Shown here: piece after piece, positions 31,218-37,180 of the stretch
Layout of the letters: every line of letters starts with the position of its first letter
Position numbering within the stretch: position 1 is the first letter of the stretch
DNA from: Candidatus Zambryskibacteria bacterium RIFCSPLOWO2_02_FULL_39_26
GTDB lineage: Bacteria; Patescibacteriota; Minisyncoccia; Phycocordibacterales; DATDWN01
DNA length: 37,180 nt
Direction of reading: 5' to 3'
NCBI GenBank assembly: GCA_001825395.1
Contig: MHWN01000008.1
Coordinates: forward strand, 11,489-48,668
Notes under the pieces: model-generated
Told to the model about the DNA's origin: nothing
Database searches by the model: none
What the model saw: the letters and a program-made list of their open reading frames with translations, nothing else
Position numbers and translations under genes: made by a program

Positions 31218-32173
31218 ATGCTCTCCTGCGAGATAGAGTCAAAACTGGCCGCCACCAACTTGGAAACATCCTCAAATCTGCCGTCTATGGTTGAACCTAA
31301 AACAACCACTATAATAGGCCTACCGATAGATAAGTCAAATGCCACCGCTAAGTTACCTCCGGCCTTGTCCGTATATCCAGTTTTTGAAGCAATTAAACCG
31401 GGAATACTACTGACCTCAATGTTTGTGTTTTTGGCAATATGCTCTTTATTCAGAGAGTTTACCGTGATACTTTGATATTTAGTAGCTTCAAGAAGTTCCG
31501 GTTTGTTTTTCAAAATATATTGCATTAATTTTGCAGTGTCTATTGCTGAACCATAGCCACCACTTATACTGCCGTTATCCAGTCCGCTCTCATTTACAAA
31601 ATAAGTTTGTTGCAAACCGAGTTCTTGGGCTCTTTGATTCATTTTTGAAATAAAATCCTTCCTGCCAAAATCGAAATTTTCAGTTTTCAAGTCATAAGCG
31701 CCTATAACAGAAGCCAAAGACCTCGCCCCATCGTTTGAAGATGTCACCAAAGAAAAATCCAGCAAGTCTTTCATTCTCCAGGATTCATCAGCCAAAAGTC
31801 CTGTATCCCCCTCTTCTTCCAAAAATTCTTTTTTAATTGTAACTCTGGAGTTCTCTCCGATTAATTCGGAGGCGATCAGAGCCATCATAAGTTTTGTAAT
31901 GGAGGCAAGCGGAAGCTGGACAAACTCATTTTTTTTATAAATAACCCGATTTCCCGACACATCGTAAACATAAGCAGACTTGGCGCTAAGTTCCAGATTT
32001 TGAAATGCCTCCAAAGTTATAGCTTGGTTGAAATTGTCAATCTGCCTTTCTTGTGATTTATTTAACGTTCCATAAATTAAAAAAAACATCAGTATGATAA
32101 ATAACACAAGGATGATATTAAAAATCATCAATTTCAGCGATATTCCCTCTGGTTTGTTTTGTTCAGTTTCCAT
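31214..32173 (-). CDS. dacA: D-Ala-D-Ala carboxypeptidase (PBP5-like)
   Basis: This serine enzyme trims the terminal D-Ala of peptidoglycan stem peptides. The 319-residue protein has an N-terminal membrane segment (LMIFNIILVLFIILMFFLIY), the SxxK motif in ASITKLMMAL, SxN in SSNDGARSL, and KTG in ASKTGYTDKAGG. The C-terminal amphipathic helix of E. coli PBP5 is missing; the N-terminal anchor replaces it. Its start overlaps the end of scpB by 11 bp. Confidence 0.92.
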   Translation of the reverse strand: METEQNKPEGISLKLMIFNIILVLFIILMFFLIYGTLNKSQERQIDNFNQAITLEAFQNLELSAKSAYVYDVSGNRVIYKKNEFVQLPLASITKLMMALIASELIGENSRVTIKKEFLEEEGDTGLLADESWRMKDLLDFSLVTSSNDGARSLASVIGAYDLKTENFDFGRKDFISKMNQRAQELGLQQTYFVNESGLDNGSISGGYGSAIDTAKLMQYILKNKPELLEATKYQSITVNSLNKEHIAKNTNIEVSSIPGLIASKTGYTDKAGGNLAVAFDLSIGRPIIVVVLGSTIDGRFEDVSKLVAASFDSISQESI

Positions 32174-32720
32174 CTGTCGTAGTTTCGTTTATTGTGTTTA
32201 TATCTACCTCTAAACTTTTTCTAACTTCTTCATATTCAGGTAAGTCTGAAATTTTATTCAAACCCAAAAATCTCAAGGCCTCTGCTGTGATATTATAGAC
32301 TACCACACGTGAATCTTTTGCGCCTGTTTTTCTTTCCACAAGACCGCGAAGAAGAAGTGTTCGCAGAGCATATTGACAATTAACCCCTCTTATATACTCA
32401 ATTTCCTTTTTTGTCACTGGCCCTTTGTAGGCGATGATAGATAAAGTCTCAATCCCTGCCCTACCCAAATCCCTCTCCCTTTCTTCCTTTATTATCTTTT
32501 CAATAAGTCCCGCAAGTTCCGGCGCTGTGGCGAGAGAGACTTCATCATTATGATTTACAACCCTAATTCCCCTTTCTCTTAAATTCTGGCTTAATTCTTC
32601 TATAGCGTTAATTATATCTTTTTTTGAAACCTCCAAAGTCTTAGCCAAAAAACCAACATCTACCGGCTCGGCCAAATAAAAAAGCACTGCCTCTATTTTT
32701 GAAATTAATTCATTACTCAT
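32163..32720 (-). CDS. scpB: Segregation and condensation protein ScpB
   Basis: ScpB is the kite subunit of the SMC-ScpAB condensin. The 185-residue protein has two winged helices with ISKIEAVLFYLAEPVDVGFL, GIETLSIIAYKGPVTKKEIEYIRGV and LLLRGLVERK. I start at ATG 32720 rather than 32780, because the earlier 20 residues are not ScpB-like and overlap scpA. Length is normal. smc is not in the window. Confidence 0.92.
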   Translation of the reverse strand: MSNELISKIEAVLFYLAEPVDVGFLAKTLEVSKKDIINAIEELSQNLRERGIRVVNHNDEVSLATAPELAGLIEKIIKEERERDLGRAGIETLSIIAYKGPVTKKEIEYIRGVNCQYALRTLLLRGLVERKTGAKDSRVVVYNITAEALRFLGLNKISDLPEYEEVRKSLEVDINTINETTTDGN

Positions 32721-32751
32721 TAAAAATCCATTGAAAATTAAAAATTGTTGG

Positions 32752-33480
32752 CTAATACCTTGGTACTCCCACAGAATCACTTTCCATGTGAATATCGCGA
32801 AACTCTTTGTCCTGTGTCACTCTTATAATACCTTGTTTTACGAGCTCTAGCACAGCCAAAAAACTAACAATGACGTTTAGTTTTTCTGCTTTGCCGTGCC
32901 CTGAAAAATCTTTAAAACTCATCCTCATGCTTTTCCGGATACGCTCTGTTAAACTTTCTATCATTTCCTCCAAACTTATAACCTTTTCAACTATTGCTTT
33001 TGGTATAAATTCTTTTTTAGGAATTTGCCGAATGACTGATTTAATAATTTCAAATATTTTAGAAACAGTGGTATTTTTATCCGGTGCAAAAACTACGATC
33101 TTTTCTTTGGACGGCAATCTTATATACTCAATATTTTTTCCGAATCGCACTCTTAAATGCTTGCTCAACTCCTTGTATTTTTGATATTCAACTAACCGTT
33201 TCTGCAGATCATCAATACCCCCCTGTTCTTCTTCAGTCAAACTTAGTGTCGGCAAGAGCGACTTTGATTTGATGAGAACCAATGTGGAGGCAATCAAGAT
33301 AAAGTGCGCAGAGTCAGCTATTGGAAAATTCTCTAAATTTTTGACATAAGCAATATAATCATCCGCCACTTGCGCCAGTGAAATATCATTTATAAAAAGT
33401 TTCCTTTTTTCAATAAGCGTTAAGAGTGTATCCAGTGGCCCTTCAAAAATCTGTGTTTTAACGTTATAGGATGATTCCAT
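32752..33480 (-). CDS. scpA: Segregation and condensation protein ScpA
   Basis: ScpA is the kleisin of condensin. The 242-residue protein has the N-terminal FEGPLDTLLTLIEKRKLFIN, the middle AHFILIASTLVLIKSKSLLP, and a C-terminal winged helix (VIVSFLAVLELVKQGIIRV). It precedes scpB in the same transcription unit. A TAATAT lies 5 nt before the ATG. Confidence 0.93.
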   Translation of the reverse strand: MESSYNVKTQIFEGPLDTLLTLIEKRKLFINDISLAQVADDYIAYVKNLENFPIADSAHFILIASTLVLIKSKSLLPTLSLTEEEQGGIDDLQKRLVEYQKYKELSKHLRVRFGKNIEYIRLPSKEKIVVFAPDKNTTVSKIFEIIKSVIRQIPKKEFIPKAIVEKVISLEEMIESLTERIRKSMRMSFKDFSGHGKAEKLNVIVSFLAVLELVKQGIIRVTQDKEFRDIHMESDSVGVPRY

Positions 33481-33541
33481 TACTTATATTATTAAAAATA
33501 ATCTATTCAACCATTCGATCGAATTAGAGATATGTTTCAAA

Positions 33542-34837
33542 TTAAGGATTCAGCCTTTTCACGTCTCGCGGCAGATATGTTGCTTCGCGGACATTCGGTA
33601 AATCAAGTATTTTCATAATAAATCGTCCCGGACCAATACCCGCTCCACCGTGAGGAGGACAACCGTATCGGAAAAAGTTGATGTAATTTTTAAGTGGTTC
33701 CAGAGCCATTCCTTTTTCCTCGGCTTGTTTGATCAAAATATCTACTCTGTGTTCGCGTTGAGCGAGAGTTGTCACTTCCACACCTCTGTATAAAAGGTCT
33801 GCGCGTCTTGAGTAATCGCTACCTTCCTCCAATCTCATGTGATAAAAAGCGCTTTTTGATTTGTGGTACTCGTGAATAAAAACAAAATCATGACCCCGTT
33901 CTTTTTTTACATATTCTGATATCGCTCTTTCTTCTTCAGGCGAAAGGTCATATTTCTCCGGACTTGGAACCCTCATTTGGGCTAAAATTTCCTTCGCCTC
34001 CTTCATTGTAATTCTAGGAAACGGCTGACTTGGAAGCTCGGCTTCCAAGTCAGGGAATTTGGCTAAAATGGCTTTAAACCCTTCTATTATCATTCCCTCC
34101 TCCGCATCCATAACATCATGGTGTGACTCCACATAAGCCATCTCAAAATCCCAGCCGGTGAACTCTGTAAGATGCCGAGTGGTGAAAGATTCTTCTGCAC
34201 GAAATACGGGTGAGACCATAAAAACTTTCTCCATTCCGGATGCAATTCCCATTTGTTTGTAAAACTGTGGCGACTGGGCAAGATATGCTTTTTTATCAAA
34301 ATAATTCACCTCAAAAACTTGCGAGCCAGTCTCTGATGGAGTGGACATGAGAGCTGGCGGATACAGTTGGATAAAGTTATTTTCATCCCAATATTTTCTC
34401 CATCCTTTTTCAAACTCCGTCCAAACTTGAAAAATCTTAGCTTTTTCTGGTTTTCGCAAATCAATCCAACGATAATCAAGTCGCGTCGGAGCTTCGGTCT
34501 CCTCGTCATTACCCTTGACAATGACCGGAATCGGCAATTCCGGATCGGCTACGGACAATACCTCTATACTCTTAACTCCAATTTCTACCCCGCCCGGTGC
34601 TTGCTTAGATTCTTTGACGGCGCCTATAATCCTCACTACCGACTCATGCGACAACCCTTTGGCTGTTTCAAAAGCCGAGCTTCCAGCCTCAACCACAGTC
34701 TGTATCACTCCCGTAATGTCCCGAAGGATTAGAAAAATAATCTTACTTTGCACTCGGAGTGTATGGACAAATCCCGCAACACTAATCTCCTGTCCCACTT
34801 TTTCACCAATATCTTTGTTATAAATTCTTTGAATCAT
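33542..34837 (-). CDS. aspS: Aspartyl-tRNA synthetase, archaeal/eukaryal type
   Basis: It charges tRNA-Asp. At 431 residues it lacks the ~150-residue bacterial GAD insertion, so it is the archaeal/eukaryal form. It has the N-terminal OB-fold anticodon domain (VAGFVHTLRVQSKIIFLILRD), LDYRWIDLRKP, the class II motif 2 FRAEESFTTRHLTEFTGWDFEM, and motif 3 GAGIGPGRFIM. A perfect palindrome in the middle encodes PDLEAELPSQ, an in-frame insertion in a variable linker just before PFPRITMKEAKEIL. Such enzymes are sometimes non-discriminating; the sequence alone does not show which. The start is set by an extended -10 six nt upstream. Confidence 0.94.
   Translation of the reverse strand: MIQRIYNKDIGEKVGQEISVAGFVHTLRVQSKIIFLILRDITGVIQTVVEAGSSAFETAKGLSHESVVRIIGAVKESKQAPGGVEIGVKSIEVLSVADPELPIPVIVKGNDEETEAPTRLDYRWIDLRKPEKAKIFQVWTEFEKGWRKYWDENNFIQLYPPALMSTPSETGSQVFEVNYFDKKAYLAQSPQFYKQMGIASGMEKVFMVSPVFRAEESFTTRHLTEFTGWDFEMAYVESHHDVMDAEEGMIIEGFKAILAKFPDLEAELPSQPFPRITMKEAKEILAQMRVPSPEKYDLSPEEERAISEYVKKERGHDFVFIHEYHKSKSAFYHMRLEEGSDYSRRADLLYRGVEVTTLAQREHRVDILIKQAEEKGMALEPLKNYINFFRYGCPPHGGAGIGPGRFIMKILDLPNVREATYLPRDVKRLNP
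34026..34052. repeat. Palindromic element inside aspS
   Basis: TGACTTGGAAGC and its exact complement GCTTCCAAGTCA around TCG, perfect 12-bp arms. The arms equal those of 15534-15556. Confidence 0.85.
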
Positions 34838-34843
34838 ATTAAA

Positions 34844-34852
34844 ATCCTAGCA
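34844..34852 (-). promoter_or_regulatory. Extended -10 of aspS
   Basis: Minus-strand TGcTAGGAT with the hexamer at 34844-34849, 6 nt before the ATG at 34837. No clear -35. Confidence 0.45.
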
Positions 34853-34858
34853 TATTCT

Positions 34859-35158
34859 TTAAACCTGCATAAGTCTTATAATAAACGGATTAAAATAAGA
34901 TTTTATATTTTGACTAGAAATCTGGTATTTTTGATAATTTTCACAGAGGTCAAGTATGACATCATTTAGAATATTTATTTCCGTATTTCCTTTTGTTTCA
35001 GGTAAAATTTTCAATTTAGCAATAATTGATTTTGCTTTTTCTTTTGCTATTTTCAAAATCTCATAGTCTCCTTTTTCTTTTGCAGAAATTATTTTAGATA
35101 CTTCTGACCCTAGGTTGGCCATCAAAAAAAGTGGTGAACGTTCTGTATTTTCTATCAT
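34859..35158 (-). CDS. Hypothetical helical protein, coupled to DUF5674
   Basis: A 99-residue, mainly helical protein (LFLMANLGSEVSKIISAKEK, IAKEKAKSIIAKL, SYFNPFIIRLM). I do not recognise a domain. Its ATG overlaps the stop of the DUF5674 gene by four bases, so the two are translated together and probably work together. No toxin or antitoxin motif is apparent. It ends 21 bp before aspS. Confidence 0.6.
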   Translation of the reverse strand: MIENTERSPLFLMANLGSEVSKIISAKEKGDYEILKIAKEKAKSIIAKLKILPETKGNTEINILNDVILDLCENYQKYQISSQNIKSYFNPFIIRLMQV

Positions 35159-35499
35159 ATTATTTTTGAGTTAATTATTTGCTTCATTTTGTCTCTGATA
35201 TTTTTATCTTGCACTTCCATATCATTATTGTTCACTAATGGACGAATATTTATAAGCGATGTGTATTCAATCCACTCCTCCCTTGACTTATTGAAATAAA
35301 CATTAAAACCCCAAATGTTTTCCTGTTTAGAACCATTTTCAATCAAAATCTTATTGGCATCCATATGGTATTCCCCGCCAAAAGCTATGATTTTTTCCTC
35401 AATATCAACAACTCCTTTTATCATTGAAGTATAGAATTCTTTTGCCACTTCTTTCAATTCATTGATGGTTATATTAACAGAAACTATTTTTATATCCAT
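35155..35499 (-). CDS. DUF5674 family protein
   Basis: The 114-residue protein matches the DUF5674 pattern: IVSVNITINELKEVAKEFY, MIKGVVDIEEKIIAFGGEYHMDANKILIENGS with the GGExH motif, NIWGFNVYF, and INIRP. The function of the family is unknown. The gene starts 7 nt after an extended -10 (TGtTATTAT), so it should be leaderless, and it is coupled to a helical partner. Confidence 0.75.
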   Translation of the reverse strand: MDIKIVSVNITINELKEVAKEFYTSMIKGVVDIEEKIIAFGGEYHMDANKILIENGSKQENIWGFNVYFNKSREEWIEYTSLINIRPLVNNNDMEVQDKNIRDKMKQIINSKII

Positions 35500-35506
35500 A
35501 AACCCA

Positions 35507-35515
35507 ATAATAACA
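35507..35515 (-). promoter_or_regulatory. Extended -10 of the DUF5674 pair
   Basis: Minus-strand TGtTATTAT with the hexamer at 35507-35512, then 7 nt to ATG 35499. Same leaderless spacing as asnB and aspS. Confidence 0.5.
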
Positions 35516-35589
35516 CAGTATATTTACTTTTTAAACCTTTATTACAATAAATTTATTCTTAAATACCCCAGTATTTTAGGATAGTTATT

Positions 35590-36543
35590 TTAGTATAAAT
35601 CAACTCCTATTGCCGACTTAACTTGTTCCATCTTTTTTTCTGCTTTTATTTTTGCTCGTTTGCCGCCTTCTTTCAAAATATCCAAAACATAATCAATATC
35701 CTTTGCCAGTTGCTCTCTTTTTTCACGCAAAGGCTTCACAAATGCCTTCATATCAATAATCAGTGCTTCTTTCAAAACTTTGTATTTGCCTTTGCTGTTT
35801 TCATACAAATCTTTAAGCTCCGCTTCGGATTTCAAAAGTCGGTGAATTGCGTAAACATTTTGGGGAACATCCCCGGAAGAGTCGGTCACAATTCCCATCA
35901 CTGCTTTTTCAATCTCCTCGTCCGTGGCAAAAAGCGGAATGGTATTGCCGTAACTTTTGCTCATTTTTCTCCCATCTGTTCCAGGGACTATCGCCACGGC
36001 ATCCAAAATTTTTGGTTCCGGCAATTTGAAAACATCTTTTTTGAACACATTATTAAATTTCTGGGCGGTATCTCTGGAATATTCAACGTGTTGCCTTTGA
36101 TCCTGACCAACCGGAACAATATCCGTGTCATAAAGCAAAATGTCCGCCGCCATGAGCATTGGGTAATTGAATTTCCCCACACTTATCTCTTTGTTATTTG
36201 CTTCGGCATCTTTGTAGGCGTGAGCTCTCATCAGAAACGGCATGGTGGTGATGGTGTCAAAAATCCAGCAAAGTTCCGTGTGCTCCGAAACATCAGATTG
36301 TTTGAAAATTATTGATTTTTTTGGGTCCAAACCGAGAGCCAGGTAATCAATGGCCAAATTCAAAATATTTTCTGACATTACTTTTTTGTCTTGAATTGTG
36401 TTTAGAGCATGATAATCCACAATCATATAAATAGCGTTGTGACTATCTTGCATATCTATAAACTGCTTGATTGCCCCAAAATAGTTACCAATATGTAATT
36501 GTCCACTAGGCTGTATTCCAGAGAGTAAAGTTTTTTTGCTCAT
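35590..36543 (-). CDS. trpS: Tryptophanyl-tRNA synthetase
   Basis: It charges tRNA-Trp. The 317-residue class I enzyme has KTLLSGIQPSGQLHIGNYFG with the HIGH motif, FPLMRAHAYK-type contacts (seen as PFLMRAHAYKD), VPVGQDQRQHVEYSRD, and GRKMSKSYGN as KMSKS. The ATG at 36543 is preferred to 36564, since MSKKTLLSG is the usual start and the longer version adds only seven residues. No Shine-Dalgarno or -10 is obvious. Confidence 0.95.
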   Translation of the reverse strand: MSKKTLLSGIQPSGQLHIGNYFGAIKQFIDMQDSHNAIYMIVDYHALNTIQDKKVMSENILNLAIDYLALGLDPKKSIIFKQSDVSEHTELCWIFDTITTMPFLMRAHAYKDAEANNKEISVGKFNYPMLMAADILLYDTDIVPVGQDQRQHVEYSRDTAQKFNNVFKKDVFKLPEPKILDAVAIVPGTDGRKMSKSYGNTIPLFATDEEIEKAVMGIVTDSSGDVPQNVYAIHRLLKSEAELKDLYENSKGKYKVLKEALIIDMKAFVKPLREKREQLAKDIDYVLDILKEGGKRAKIKAEKKMEQVKSAIGVDLY

Positions 36544-36698
36544 CCCAGTAGTGAAAAATGACATCGCTCTACGAGCTGAATGTTATTCTAAAATTATTTA
36601 TTTTTAATATCGACTTTTTCATATTACCACGTCAGGGACTTATCCAATGTCATTTTCTACTACTGGGTCATAAATATATTGTAACAACATTGGCTACA

Positions 36699-36738
36699 AA
36701 AGAAAATCCCGTCGCTTACCTCCATAAGCGACGGGATT
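36699..36738 (-). terminator. Strong terminator of the right-edge gene
   Basis: AATCCCGTCGCTTA and its exact complement (36705-36718, 36725-36738) with a 6-nt loop; on the minus strand TTTCTTTT follows. It lies 17 nt after the stop at 36755. The remaining sequence from 36565 to 36698 has no gene. Confidence 0.85.
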
Positions 36739-36754
36739 CAAACTTGAGAACTTG

Positions 36755-37180
36755 CTATGTGATGAGACGCGAATTCCGCTGACCGTGCATCGCTTGACTA
36801 AACAAACGAGAACTGCTGGATGTAAGAGGTTTGGGAGAAACCCCGAACTTTCCACTGTGGTCAAGCTCTGCGTGAAGAGTCCTAGCTGGCATGATGTGAC
36901 AAACACTCCCGGGCACACGAATCATGACAACTCCGAATGCCCGGTAGAACTTGATGTTGTAGGCAAACCGCCTTCGCCAGCGCTCAAGAACAGGGCGAGC
37001 AACAGTGATGTTTTGCAGTTTGCTTACAAAAACCTCGAAATAGGCGTCCATGTCTTTCGGCGCCCTGTCGCCCGACATTTCACGAACAACCCCTTCGAAC
37101 CTCCTGCTCATGCCACTTGCCCGGCATTCCTCTACTATCTTGCGATCTTCAGCTGTCAGCGCCGGCGCATTGCAGTCTTT
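36755..37180 (-). CDS. Unrecognised G+C-richer gene, 5' part outside the window
   Basis: The minus-strand frame is open to the right edge (first codons KDCNAPALTAEDRKIVEECR), so the start lies outside; the first internal ATG is 37111. The visible 141 residues include a helical region MDAYFEVFVSKLQNITVARP, an arginine-rich WRRRFAYNIKFYR, VVMIRVPGSV and a serine-rich tail (LTSSSSRLFSQ). I recognise no family. Base composition is clearly richer in G+C than its neighbours, like the other small stand-alone genes here, and a strong terminator follows. It may be recently acquired. Confidence 0.55.
   Translation of the reverse strand, partial: KDCNAPALTAEDRKIVEECRASGMSRRFEGVVREMSGDRAPKDMDAYFEVFVSKLQNITVARPVLERWRRRFAYNIKFYRAFGVVMIRVPGSVCHIMPARTLHAELDHSGKFGVSPKPLTSSSSRLFSQAMHGQRNSRLIT

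Noticed and set aside
34859-35499. Toxin-antitoxin module
   Set aside because: Size and overlap fit, but no toxin or antitoxin motif is visible and DUF5674 is not known as either.
36558-36782. 74-residue plus-strand ORF after trpS
   Set aside because: It crosses the terminator stem, lacks a ribosome-binding site and has no domain-like pattern.
36694-36918. 74-residue minus-strand ORF at the right edge
   Set aside because: It runs through the terminator hairpin; the frame ending at 36755 is open to the edge and fits the terminator better.
1-37180. tRNA genes, rRNA genes, insertion sequences or prophage
   Set aside because: I looked for T-loop motifs, rRNA segments, transposase motifs and phage structural clusters on both strands and found none convincing; the baseplate-J-like gene stands alone.

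Overview
The window looks like chromosome from an ultra-small Patescibacteria (CPR) bacterium, most likely Parcubacteria-like. The reasons are a low G+C coding style, short intergenic gaps, standard stop codons including TGA, minimal ribosomal and envelope gene sets, and several proteins with a CPR character: a baseplate-J-like membrane protein, a DUF5674 protein, an AlaRS without its C-terminal domain, an archaeal-type AspRS, and a sigma-region-4/HARE-HTH protein. No 16S rRNA or tRNA is present, so the placement is inference.

Layout. 1-10.4 kb (+): a 5'-truncated sigma-4/HARE-HTH protein, a membrane-anchored protein of CPR type, mltG, mnmA, an ATP-cone/endonuclease fusion, a family-4-like uracil-DNA glycosylase, a short alaS, a PilM/FtsA-like ATPase and a baseplate-J-like protein. 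10.4-14.5 kb (+): infA-rpmJ-rpsM-rpsK-rpsD-rpoA-rplQ-rplM-rpsI. 14.6-19.6 kb (+): grpE, a small unknown gene, dnaK and dnaJ, with two small minus-strand genes wedged between them. 19.6-21.8 kb: a lysozyme-fold protein, a small gene, pyrF, a candidate structured RNA and a small membrane protein. 21.8-28.1 kb (-): mraY, ftsW, murG, gltX and an EnvC-like M23 protein, with one small plus-strand gene inserted between mraY and ftsW. 28.2-36.5 kb (-): asnB, cfa, dacA, scpB, scpA, aspS, a DUF5674 pair and trpS. The right edge holds the 3' part of an unrecognised G+C-richer gene.

Function. The window covers translation (ribosomal proteins, four aminoacyl-tRNA synthetases, mnmA), the DnaK chaperone machine, chromosome condensation (ScpAB) and most of the late peptidoglycan pathway: lipid I/II synthesis (mraY, murG), SEDS polymerisation (ftsW) and remodelling (mltG, dacA, M23, transglycosylase).

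The most unusual material is non-coding. (1) A dispersed repeat built of ACGAAT units occurs four times; one copy lies in frame inside mnmA and one forms the start of mltG. (2) A palindrome with ACTTGGAAGC arms lies inside two reading frames. (3) Many core genes have an extended -10 element 6-10 nt before the start codon and no Shine-Dalgarno, which predicts leaderless or nearly leaderless mRNAs. A set of small G+C-richer genes instead has complete promoters, strong Shine-Dalgarno sites and mostly their own terminators. (4) There is a perfect 40-bp palindrome, a multi-branched RNA candidate, and a structured dnaK leader with a two-codon upstream ORF.
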